Part shown: in pieces, positions 31,240 through 42,900 of the stretch | How positions within the stretch are numbered: position 1 is the stretch's first letter | How the letters are laid out: every line of letters begins with the position of its first letter | Assembly (NCBI RefSeq): GCF_027579695.1 | Contig: NC_083583.1 | Location: 4,702,542 to 4,766,541 of the forward strand | Direction of reading: 5' to 3' | DNA: 64,000 bases | Source of the DNA: Neoarius graeffei | Taxonomy: Eukaryota; Chordata; Actinopteri; Siluriformes; Ariidae | Notes under the pieces: model-generated | The model's input: only the letters and a program-made list of their open reading frames with translations | Database searches by the model: none | Told to the model about the DNA's origin: nothing | Program-made: the position numbers and the translations under genes

Positions 31240-31335
31240 GTGAGGAAGTTCACTTCACTTCAGCGGTGATGAAAAAGCACCTGTGGGGAACTGAAAACAC
31301 GCCTGATTTAACTAATCTCCGAGGAAATAAACAAA
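31240..31335 (+). promoter_or_regulatory. NUCB2: Candidate NUCB2 5' noncoding exon
   Basis: The first recognisable NUCB2 exon (33974) starts right at the ATG after an acceptor, so at least one noncoding exon must lie upstream. The sequence cgaggaaataaacaaa|gtaagtgtc ends in a strong donor at 31336. It is preceded by GC-richer, non-repetitive sequence (31090-31270) that includes the YY1-like motif aaaatggccgct. This is placement by elimination, not proof. Confidence 0.35.
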
Positions 31336-31747
31336 GTAAGTGTCAAACAGTGTGTTTTCTGGCGATTAGTTTGATCTTTGACGTCATTATCCCAGAGCTA
31401 ATGAGCTAACTAATGATAACGGCTGAACAGTACTAATATTCACACTAATACTCGCGCACTGAATAGTACGCATGCGCTCTGGCAGCAGGGCTGTGAGGGA
31501 GTTCGTACTGCTGAGTATGGAAGGAGGAAGTGCGCGGTGTGTCTGAGCTGATCTCAGCTCTGAGGAGAGAAGCTGTGTGTCACACTGCGGTTGGCTGATG
31601 GAGAGGTCAATAATTAAACAGTGTGAAAGAAAAACAAGCTGAAAATAATGTTTATTTGATGACTTACAAAGCTTATAGACGTGTAAGCAGCTGTTCCTGT
31701 TCAGCATGAACCCTTTACTATGAAGCACTAATTCAGGAACTGATCTA

Positions 31748-32271
31748 CACTACCGTCAAAAGTTTGGGGTCACCCAGACAATTTTGTGTTTTCCATGAAA
31801 AGTCACACTTTTATTTCCCACCATAAGTTGTAAAATGAATAGAAAATATAGTCAAGACATTTTTCTGGCCATTTTGAGCATTTAATCGACCCCACAAATG
31901 TGATGCTCCAGAAACTCAATCTGCTCAAAGGAAGGTCAGTTTTATAGCTTCTCTAAAGAGCTCAACTGTTTTCAGCTGTGCTAACATGATTGTACAAGGG
32001 TTTTCTAATCATCCATTAGCCTTCTGAGGCAATGAGCAAACACATTGTACCATTAGAACACTGGAGTGAGAGTTGCTGGAAATGGGCCTCTATACACCTA
32101 TGGAGATATTGCACCAAAAACCACACATTTGCAGCTAGAATAGTCATTTACCACATTAGCAATGTATAGAGTGGATTTCTGATTAGTTTAAAGTGATCTT
32201 CATTGAAAACAGTGCTTTTCTTTCAAAAATTAGGACATTTCAAAGTGACCCCAAACTTTTGAACGGTAGTG
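31748..32271 (-). mobile_element. Tc1/mariner-type MITE, copy 2
   Basis: Inverted copy of 20547-21070. The left flank is TA. The right flank has become a (GT)n/TATA run (32272-32290). Ends are CACTACCGTCAAAAGTTTG and the inverse. Confidence 0.9.
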
Positions 32272-32287
32272 TGTGTGTGTGTGTATA

Positions 32288-33083
32288 TACACACTAAGTA
32301 ACTTTAAAAACGCACGTTGATTGATAAAACTTGCTGAATTCGTGCTGAGTTTATCTCAAGAAGAAAAGAAATATATCACAATGGAAAAATAACTTCGTTC
32401 CGCCCGAATAAGTTCCAAATCTGTGCTCAAATCAGAATTTAAGGGAGTTGTACTCAATAACGTACAGTATGACTCGGGTAGTCAATGACATGGACAGGCT
32501 TTAATTTTCAAACAAATTTTGCATACACTGTACACACACAATGTTGCCTATAAATACCCGGGGGAAATGATGGGAAAATTGTCATTATTGAAGATGCCAC
32601 GCCTAAGCCAAAATCAACGTGAACAGGCCATCGGGATGTCGCGTGCCGGAAGTACACAGACAGAGGTCGCCCGGCACTTCGGTGTTCATCATTCGACCAT
32701 TTCCCGTTTGAGTCAGCGTTACAGACAGACAGGGAGCACCAGGGATCGTCCACGCCCTGGTCAGCCTCGAGTCACGACGCCAGTTCAGGATCAGCACATC
32801 AGGCTAGCTCACCTCCGTGACAGATTCCTGACACCCTCAGTCACTGCTGCTGAGACCCCTGGACGACCCAGAATCTCCAGCATGACGGTCCGAACATGGA
32901 CCAACTGTCACTTTTTGAATTTTTTTATTGTGAATTAATTCTTGAGTTTGACAATAAATGTCCTTTATCGATGTTTCAAGATGTGTGTGCATTACATACA
33001 ATATCATAAATTTCAAATATATGCATGGATCTAAAGTGATATCGTGTTGAATTCCATTGTGCATTTTTAAAGTTATTTTATAT
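32288..33083 (+). mobile_element. Tc1-like element with internal deletion
   Basis: The left end taagtaactttaaaaacgcac and the complement of the right end, taaaataactttaaaaatgcac, are inverted repeats. Inside is the N-terminal third of a transposase (32594 onward). The catalytic core is missing, and the 3' end resumes at atggaccaactgtcac. This is a family distinct from the intact Tc1 at 3835. Confidence 0.78.
32594..32938 (+). pseudogene. Tc1-like transposase, N-terminal part only
   Basis: MPRLSQNQREQAIGMSRAGS, then HFGVHHSTISRLSQRYRQTG and a DRPRPGQPRVTT linker: the paired-like helix-turn-helix and GRPR-type linker of Tc1 transposases. After about 95 residues the frame passes across a deletion junction and ends. 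No DDE core remains. Confidence 0.85.
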
Positions 33084-33085
33084 AT

Positions 33086-33938
33086 TAGTGCTGTCAAGCG
33101 ATTAAAATATTTAATCGCGATTAATGTCGCGACTGTCATAGTTAACTTGCAATTAATCGCAATTTAATCGCACATTTTTGTCACATGAAAAACCATCGTA
33201 ATTCTCTTATCAGCATGAAAAAGTGAATGGGCTTGCTTTGTACCAATGTTTGTTTGTTTTTTTAATTGCAGAGCGTAACGCGTCTTGTCACAGCCACTGA
33301 CATCCATAACTTCCATATTAGATGAGAAAACCAAGGGATGAAAAATAAAGTGCATATCACTGTGAAAATAAAAAAGTTTTATTTTACTCTTCATTAGTTT
33401 CTTTTGAAGAGAAGTATTTGCCATAAAAGAAGAAAAAAAACAGAAAAATAAAAACATTCATCATACGTTCAAAAACGTTCATCATAGTGTGGCGCTGTAT
33501 TATCTAATGCTCACTGCTTATAACTATACACCCCCCCGTGGAGATGAGCTGGGAAACTGAAGACTGAAGGAACAGTATTGAAAAGTATTTTTCCAGTCTC
33601 ACCTGTGAAAGGTAATCCCATGTGATCTCGTTTGGACGGTAAACCTGTTGGTACAGTTAAACGCAGCACATGAATGAGGCATCTTTATTCTCGGCTACTG
33701 TCTAGACGCTATACCAGAGACGGTTGAAGAATCTCCACTTTGCCCCATCCAATATGGCGGCGAGGATGTTTGTGTGTCTATGCCTTTCTCCATCACTCAC
33801 ACGTACTCTTATTGAAGCAGCGCGCGACAAGCCTCAACAGGAACTACGGGTGACTCACAGGGCCAAATTAGAATTTGCGTTAACGGCACTATTTTTTTTA
33901 ATCGCGTTAAATTGAGATCGCGTTAACTTTGACAGCAC
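33086..33938. mobile_element. Nonautonomous hAT element just upstream of NUCB2 exon 2
   Basis: Ends tagtgctgtcaagcgattaa and ttaactttgacagcac are inverted. The flanks share TTATATAT (33078-33085, 33939-33946), an 8-base duplication. Subterminal taatcgcgatta palindromes are present. It ends only about 30 bases before the splice acceptor of the NUCB2 start-codon exon. Confidence 0.83.
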
Positions 33939-33973
33939 TTATATATAAATAAATTTTTTGTTTTATTTTTCAG

Positions 33974-36900
33974 ATGTGCTGGATAAAAGCTCTCACCGCT
34001 TGCCTTGTGCTCTCCAGCCTGCTGCTCAGCTCCCAGTCAGTGCCTATTAGTGTAGATAAAACTAAAGTCAAGGTGCCAGAAGAAAAGGTGCAGGAACCGC
34101 CTCAGAGTGTGGTGAGTTGTTGCTTTTGTTTTGTCCGAGTTCAGAAAGAGAAATGCACTCACTGGCCACTTTAATAGGAACTTGCTGTTGAGTCTAAGGT
34201 TCCTGTTCTTGGCTGCAGGAGGGAAAGAAAGCACAACTTTATTCATCACACACTTGTGAAACTTCCTCTCTGCATTTAACCCATCTGAAGCAGTGAACAC
34301 ACACACACACACACGCCCAGAGCAGTGGGCAGCCATGCTAACAGCGCCCGGGGAGCAGTTGGGAGTTCGGTGCCTCGCTCAAGGCCACCTCAGCCCAAAG
34401 CCGTTCCATATTAACCTAACCGCATGTCTTTGGACTGTGGAGGAAACCCACGCAGACACAGCGAGAACATGCGAACTCCACACAGAAAGGCCCTCGCCGG
34501 CCGCTGGGTTCGAACCCAAAACCTTCTTGCTGTGAGGCGACCGTACGAACCACTACACCACCGTGCTGCTGAGTGGAACCCAATGTGTTCTTCTCTCTCT
34601 GTTGCATGCTGAGATGCTTTTCTGCTCACCACGGTTGTAAAGAGTGATTATGCGAGTTCCTATATCCTTCCTGGCAAAAAAAAAAATCTCGAACCAATCT
34701 GTCCAGTTTCCTCTGACCTCTCATCAACAAAGTGTTTGGTTTTTTTTTTTTTTTCTTCCTCCTCACCCATAGAACTCTCACTCACTCAGTGTTTTTGGTT
34801 TCCTGCACTGTTTTTTTTTTTTTTTTTTTTTCTTTGTAAACTCTCAAGACTGTTTGTTTGGTGTGTGTGTGAAAACCCCATAAGATCAGCAGTTTCTGAA
34901 ATACTCAAACCAACAGTGAAAGAAAGTCACACTTCACTTTGAGATCACAGTTTTTCCCATTCTGATGTTTGAACATTAACTGAAGCTCTTGATTTGATGC
35001 GTCGTGCTGCTGTCAAGGGATCGGCTGATTAGAGAACTGCAGAAAACAGCAGGTGTTTTGTCTCTGTGTTCTTTATAAAGTGGCCGGTCAGTGTAGCCTG
35101 AAACACTAAAGCGCCGCTGCATCACTCTTAGATAAAGGTTTGTTTTTTGCTGTCTTTGACTTAAGGTTGATAAATACGCATACGCAAGATACAGTAGTTA
35201 CTGCACTTGTACCGCGGTGTTGTGGCGTGTCACTTGTTCACATCCTCAAAAGTTAATGTGACATTTCCATGTGCTGCAATACCAACATAAGCAGTGCAGG
35301 CAGTACAGAATAAACCAACTAATGCACATCAAATTGCTTACTTGGGTACTATTCTATTGAATACTAATGCCAATACAAATCTCAACTTTTTTTTTTTTTA
35401 AAACCTCCTGAAAGAGCTGTTCAAGTTCTGGATTTTCAGGTTAAGTAAATATTTTTAAAGGTAAAATGGAGTTTCTGGATTTGAGACTGAGATCATGATG
35501 GCATTCATGATGACAGCAGAACGTTTTAAAGAAACTGAATGGAATCACTAAATGCAAGGCTCGAAATTCATATATTTTTTTCACCAGCCAGCCGGACTAG
35601 TTTCCTTCCAAAGTAACTCGTCAAACAGAAAATCAACTCGCCAAAATTTGTTCATGTATGAATTTTACTTCTGTCAAAAATAACACAAGAGAGTCGTTAC
35701 CATTGTTCATGACTAATGTGCATTTATTTCAAGACCCGAGTATTTTGATACTGTTGTTAAATACATAAATGAGAACAACACAGAGCACCATAATAATATA
35801 ATATTAACAAATAATATATTGGACTTTTTTCCCCATCAGAATGCTCTTTGTCTAGCATGCGCTTTATGAACAGGCGCACACGCACTCTGTCATATGCGCG
35901 ATGCAGACATTGTTTCGCGTCCACGCTCTTGCTTGCTTGCTCTAGATTCTGGGAGATATTCTTCAATTTGCGGGCATCAGGGAGCCACTATCAATATGCG
36001 GGAGACTCCCGGAACTTCCGGGAGACTTGGGATGTCTGTTATATGCATGCTTAGTAGTGAAAAAACCGACAGCCTGACCATCCTGCCGATAAACACATCG
36101 ATTAACACAGACACGGTACACGCTTAATATGTGGCGGCTTTAGTTGACGGCGTGTCTGAATCTTCGCTTCATATAGCTCATTTTTATTTTCAACTAGTGA
36201 CAGGAATTACTCGCCAAATGACAAATTAAGTCGCCTCGGGCGACCGGACCACCGCGAATTTCGAGCCCTGAAATGTTACAGTTCAGTTTGTAAGCAGATG
36301 AGCACAGATGTTGGGTTATGTTTTGGCTCCGGTGTGCCGTCAAAGTGCAAGCTACAAAGTGGAGGGAAAACATGGACACCTCTTTGAAAGCATGTTTTGT
36401 TAGCAAGAAGACAGCCAGTTAACATTTTATAATCGTAGGTTTATGGTGTGTGTGTGTGTTTATTTTACATACAGTGACCTGTATGGTCAGTGTTTATAGG
36501 GTTAATCAACTTGTGTGTTTGAGTGATCTAAAGTAAATATCTCATCTCATCTCATTATCTCTAGCCGCTTTATCCTTCTACAGGGTCGCAGGCAAGCTGG
36601 ATCCTATCCCAGCTGACTACGGGCGAAAGGCGGGGTACACCCTGGACAAGTCGCCAGGTCATCACAGGGCTGACACATAGACACAGACAACCATTCACAC
36701 TCACATTCACACCTACGCTCAATTTAGAGTCACCAGTTAACCTAACCTGCATGTCTTTGGACTGTGGGGGAAACCGGAGCACCCGGAGGAAACCCACGCG
36801 GACACGGGGAGAACATGCAAACTCCACACAGAAAGGCCCTCGCCGGCCCTGGGGCTCGAACCCAGGACCTTCTTACTGTGAGGCGACAGCGCTAACCACT

Positions 36901-39900
36901 ACACCACCGTGCCGCCTAAAGTAAATATGACTTTTAAAATAATTTTTAAGTCGTGAACTGATATTTACTGTAGGCGCACTCGGTGGCCATGTAGACATGA
37001 TGTCATAAGCTGACTATGGTTTGAAGACCCCCCCCCCTTCTTTTTTTTATTATAAACTTTTAACTGGAACCCGAGTTTGGAAATTCTGAGATTTTCAAAT
37101 GCGGCATAAAACTCAAAGTAGTCAAACGGCATTGTGGGTGAGAAACTGTTAAGCAAAATTAACAGTATTTCTACAAACTTTTGACAAAAGAATCAGAAAT
37201 TAAATTTAGAAAGTGTGTTTCGTGCCAAACTCCATTGAGTTTTTGTTTGTTTTCAGTCGAAGGTCAATTATTTTTGCCTTCAACATCAGCTGCATCATGG
37301 AACGGTCCGAAACTGTAAAACATCAAGAATATTGCTATATTTCTATCTCACAATGAATGTTAACAATTTGCTTATAACCACACTGGAAGAGTTTTTTTTT
37401 TTTTTTTTAATAAAAAACACAGCTCCAGAAAGATCAACTCTTGTTCCTCTGACCTCTCATCAACAAAGTGTTTGTTTCCACCCACAGAACTGTCGCGCTC
37501 TCACTCACTGTTTTGTTTTTCACACCATTCTCAAACCAACACCCATGCCACAGTGAAAGAAAGTCACACTTCACTGTGAAATCACAATTTTTCCCATTCT
37601 GACGTTTGAACGTTAACTGAAGCTCTTGATTTGTATCTGCGTGATTTGATGCGTCGTGCTGCTGTCGAGGGATCGGCTGATTACAGAACTGCACAAAACA
37701 GAACAGCGGGTGAGTGTTCCTAATAAAGTGGCCAGGTAGTGTAATTTGAGCTGAACGCAGAGTGCTACAGTGTTTACACAAAGCGAGTGTTTGCACAGGG
37801 ACAAATAGAAAGTGTTTACTGAGCGATGAATGTCGTTAACTTTACAAACCATGAATGCATTTTAAAAAAAAAAATCCAAGTAAAATTTTATGATTTTTGT
37901 GACCTAAATTCTGCTAATGTTCTCTCCATGTTAAGGACACTGGACTGCATTATGACCGCTATCTCAGGGAAGTTATCGATTTCCTCGAAAAAGACCAGCA
38001 TTTTAGAGAAAAGCTCCACAACACGGACATGGAGGATATAAAGGTAGAATTAATTCTGGAATCAGGTTTATGATGTGTGTAAGTTGTAATTCTGACTGAT
38101 CTCGTATTCCAGCAAGGGAAACTGGCAAAGGAGCTCGACTTCGTGAGTCACCACGTCAGGACGAAGCTCGACGAGTTAAAGAGGCAGGAAGTGAACCGGC
38201 TGAGGGCGCTGATCAAAGCCAAGCAGGACATCGAAGGAGGGAACGGTACGCAACCTCACATGATGATAATGATGTCGATATTAAATGTGGGTTTGTTCGT
38301 TCTTTTTCCTTCTTTCTTGTTTTGTCCTGAGAATTTAGACAAATTTTTAAAGTGTTTGAGTTTTTTGTGCTGCGTGTTAGGGTTACGGACACCAACAGGA
38401 CGGTCGATCCTGTCATCTCGAGTACCGTCCTGGTTAAAGGAACAGTCCACCGTACTTCCATAATGAAATATGCTCTTACCTGAATTGAGACGAGCTGCTC
38501 CGTACCTCTCCGAGCTTTGCGCGACCTCCCAGTCAGTCAGACGCGCTGTCACTCCTGTTAGCAATGTAGCTAGGCTCAGTATGGCCAACGGTATTTTTTG
38601 GGGCTGTAGTTAGATGCGACCAAACTCTTCCGCGTTTTTCCTGTTTACATAGGTTTATATGAGCAGTGATATGAAACAAGTTCAGTTACACAAATTGAAA
38701 CGTAGTGATTTTCTATGCTATGGAAAGTGCGCACTATAATGAGAGGCGTACTAACACCTTCTGCGCGCTTCAGCAGCGCATTGATATCTGAGCTCTGTAT
38801 CAATGCGCTGCCGAAGCGCGCAGAAGGTGTTAGTACGCCTGTCATTATAGTGCGGACTTTCCATAGCATAGAAAATCACTACGTTTCAATTTGTGTAACT
38901 GAACTTGTTTCATAATCACTGCTCATATAAACCTATGTAAACAGGAAAAACGCGGAAGAGTTTGGTCGCATCTAACTACAGCCCCAAAAAATACCGTTGG
39001 CCATGCTGAGCCTAGCTACATTGCTAACAGGAGTGACAGCGCGTCGGACTGCGTCTGACTGACTGGGAGGTCGCGCAAAGCTCGGAGAGGTACGGAGCAG
39101 CTCGTCTCAATTCTGGTAAGAGCATATTTCATTATGGAAATACGGTGGACTGTTCCTTTAAAGCTGCAATTGATTAAAAGTCATAACTTATTTGTGACCT
39201 GCATTTTTGGGAAAACCAAAAAACAAACCCAACTTGAATTACCGTTCAGGAGCTCGGGATGGGATGGTCTCCTCAAGCCCAGAGTTCAGCAAGTAACCCA
39301 GGACTCGACATTAATCCACTCGTCCAGTCAGACAAGCAGCGAGATTTTTCCACTCGTCCTGACCATAACCTTTTTATTCCGATGTATTTACTCGTTCAGT
39401 GAAAAGGAAAGGGATTAACAGAGTTTATCAAAAAGCAGGTATAGTTATGATCATTTTAATTTTCCAATAAAACTCAAACTTTAACTGTCTCAATAAACAG
39501 AAACTATCCAAAGCCCCATTATGGTGTGTGTGTGTGTGTTCTAACCCATTACCTGATCTGCAGTTGTAAGAGTTAGACTCGCCCACATTCAAAGCTTCTA
39601 GAGGAAATAAAGTTAAATCCTGATTAAATCCAGTAAAACCTGAAGTATAAATTAATTTAAAGAAAACGAGTTGGACATGATAAGGACAGAATCAGTGTGA
39701 GTGAAAACAAACCGAGAGTTCGGCACCGTCGTAAAATTCCCCTGAAATATTTTACGACAATTGAGATGGTTAATGTGAACCATAGCAAAGAAAAATACAA
39801 TGGAACGAAGATTTCATTGTATTTTTACAATGAAATCTTATAAAGAGATTTTTTTTTTTTATTGAGGTGTTTGATCGCCACTTCTCTGATTTTAAATGAA

Positions 39901-42900
39901 GTCTTATGCCGCTTTTCCACTACAAACGCGGCTGAGTCGGGCTGAGTGGGGCTGTTGGAGTTGCATTTCAACTACAACCGCGCTGAACCGTGCTGGCTGG
40001 AAGTGGGTGGACACATTGGGTGGAGTTAGCGAAAGTGGGTGGACGTCACGTGATGTTGTTAAGCAGCGCAAACAGTGACATCAGTGATCTTTTAAGCGGT
40101 AGTCTCACGACCCGAATAGTAAACAGTAAACATGGAGGACATGGAGTCGTTAGTGTTGCTGGTCTTGGTGCTGTGGCTTGTTGTCACCGACAACGCCAAC
40201 AGATACTGGCAAGAGCGTATAGATGAGGCGAGGCGCATAAGGCTTCAGAAATTCTCGTAATTCTTCTTCCGGGTTTACGGTGTTTACAGATCCCAGCGTG
40301 CTCGCGGGGCGTGTGGGCATGTGAGGACACTCCTCCTCACCAATCAGTGCACAGGGGAGTGTCTGCTCACGCCCCCAGCCTCACTCGGCTCGGTTTGGCT
40401 CGCTTCAGCACCACTCCAAAACCGTGCGAGTTTTAGGGGCTAAGCAGGGCTGAAGCGAGCTGAGTCGTGCTGCTCTAAGGTAGTCGAAACGCGAGCCGTG
40501 TCGGGCTGAAGTGAGCTGAAAAAGGGTAGTGGAAAAGGGCCATAATAATCTATAGACCCCTTCGCATGTTTGTAAACAAACCGAGCATTGCCAGGATGCG
40601 CGCGCAGCCTGGACTCAAACAATGGTGCTGCCCATAGACCGGCATTATGAGCTGTCAGATTATGCAAAACAATTGTCGTTACAAGATCGAGAACGCTACA
40701 TAAATAAGTTAACTCTAACAAGTGGACATCGCCTACCGGATCCGCATTTCATTAAAGAGTGGGCGGACGATGTTAGTAAGTTTCCTGGTATACAATGGCC
40801 AGATATATACTCGTACCTTATTGACAAGACTTCAGTGTACACCCACGAAAAACTTCGTGCCTACAAGTCTTTAGACGCATATGATTGTGGGGGCATGTAC
40901 AGAATGTGTTTTACACTGAAATTGTTTTAATCAAATTATGCCAGTGATGTGATGGCAATGTGGCTTTAGCTACAACAGCAAATCCCAACACTAAACAGCA
41001 ATTTGCAGGAGGTGATGGCATGAAAGGAATGATAGTGTAAAGAGTGCAGCTAAGAGAAATCAGAGCTGCGTAAAAAGCGAGAGGCAGAGAGCAGAAATGA
41101 AACTGAACGGGGCGGGAGCTAGGTTAGAGCAGTCAGCGTAAGTTGGCATTTAGAGTGAGGGCACACAATTTTACCTTTCCATCCTTGCTTTAAAATTGTG
41201 ATTTTCGGCAGACACAAATAATGATGGCACAAAATCTGGACTGCTTGAGTCAAGCGAGACCTCTCCTACAAACAAAACTGCATGCAAAGCTAAGTTAACA
41301 TGCTAACAATATTCATTACATTGTGTAACTATGACCCAGCTAATCAGACAAACGTTACCAAAGTATTTTGCTACATCAATAAACGAAGACTAGAAAGAAT
41401 AAAAAAGAAAGATTTAATAAATATCCTGATCTTACCTGTGATGAAGTGGGCGCTGCAAACCCGCGCATTTTTGATGGTGCTTTCATCCCAGTCTACACGT
41501 TTGATGGCTTATAGACATCGGCGATTTTTTTTTTGAATAAGTGAGATCCTGCTGGAATTCTGAACATTTTAACCCCGTCATTGCTACGATTCTGACACCC
41601 GACAACACAACAACTAGGCATTTCTGAGTCTGGGTCCAGGCTGCGCGCGCAATTTCCGCTTTTGTATGAATGACGTTTACTGCGAAGGGGTCTATAATTA
41701 GATATTACGACGTGGTCATTTTTTACACACGCACACCTGCTGTACTCGGCTTCCCTGGAATTTCGTAAACAATAACACGGCCGGATAACTGAGGGGATTG
41801 AACTTATTTTGGTGAAACTTTGATGTAACTCTGGAATAATTATTATAAAAATGGTGATTAACAAACCATCAGACAGGCAGATGTGGATTTGACTTGTCTG
41901 GACCAAACCATTTGATTGTCCTGGACAGTCGGGCTACCGTTAATGTTGAGCCCTGAGTAACGTCAAAACAAAATGGCTGCCCACAGCATCAGCAGTTCTT
42001 ACTTTCAACAAAGGTGTGTGTGTGCGCGCACAAGTATTTTCTTGATCATACAGACATTCGCTTGTTAATCATTCTGAGATCAGACTTTCTGCTGCTGAGG
42101 TAAGTCAAATTCAGAAAAAAAAACCTCTTCACTGTTACTCTGACTTCGTTTTAAAACCCAACGTGCATGCCAGCATCTGGAATCGAATCTCAGCTCTGGA
42201 AACCCCATTTCCTGTGGAATTAATTCGAATGCTTCTATCCCGTGTGTTGTTCAGGTGTCGCTGTGGACCATCAGGCTTTACTGAAGCAGTTCGAGTACCT
42301 GAACCACATGAACCCTCACACGTTTGAGGTGGAAGATCTGGACCGACTCATCAAATCAGTAAGTTGACTTTTGGTCCAGTCAGCGTTCTGGTCCAGCCAA
42401 GAAAACCTGGTTTCCATCAAAGGTTTGTACGTATTTGCGTCCAGGCTACAAAGGATTTGGAGAATTACGATAAAGAACGTCACGAGGAGTTCAAGAGGTA
42501 CGAAATGATGAAGGAGCACGAGCGCCGCGAACACCTCAAGACCCTTGATGAGGACAGCAGGAAGAAAGAAGAGGAGCATTACGAGGAGTTGAAGAAGAAG
42601 CACGCAGATCACCCAAAAATCAATCATCCTGTAAGTTCAGTCACAACTTCCTCTTCCTGGTTCTTTCAGATTTCTTCAAGGTGTTTGTTGAGTGTGTTTG
42701 TTGTAATTTTAGGGCAGCCAGGATCAGCTGAAAGAGGTGTGGGAGGAAGCAGATGGTCTCGACCCTGACGATTTTGACCCCAAAACTTTCTTCAACCTTC
42801 ATGGTAAGGTTTTGTTTTTCTCTCTTTTTCTTCACCAAACCTCGTCCAGCAGGTTAGCATCTAATTTTAATTTGTAATAAAATCTGAAATTCTCTCGTGT

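Larger units (their letters stand above)
40554..41693. mobile_element. Two-gene THAP transposon, internally deleted
   Basis: Ends AGACCCCTTCGCA and TGCGAAGGGGTCT are perfect inverted repeats with AT (or TA) on each side. Gene starts face inward from both ends: at the left [18 protein letters not shown] (plus strand, 40622), at the right a THAP start (minus strand, 41621). The middle is deleted. The layout (THAP transposase plus a second protein, two-base target) resembles what I recall of ISL2EU/IS4EU elements, whose second protein is a YqaJ-type nuclease. That family name is inference. Confidence 0.7.

Noticed and set aside
38213-38915. Paired frames such as MLWKVRTIM...TPSARF on both strands
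   Set aside because: The same peptide appears twice because the region is a palindrome; it has no gene features.
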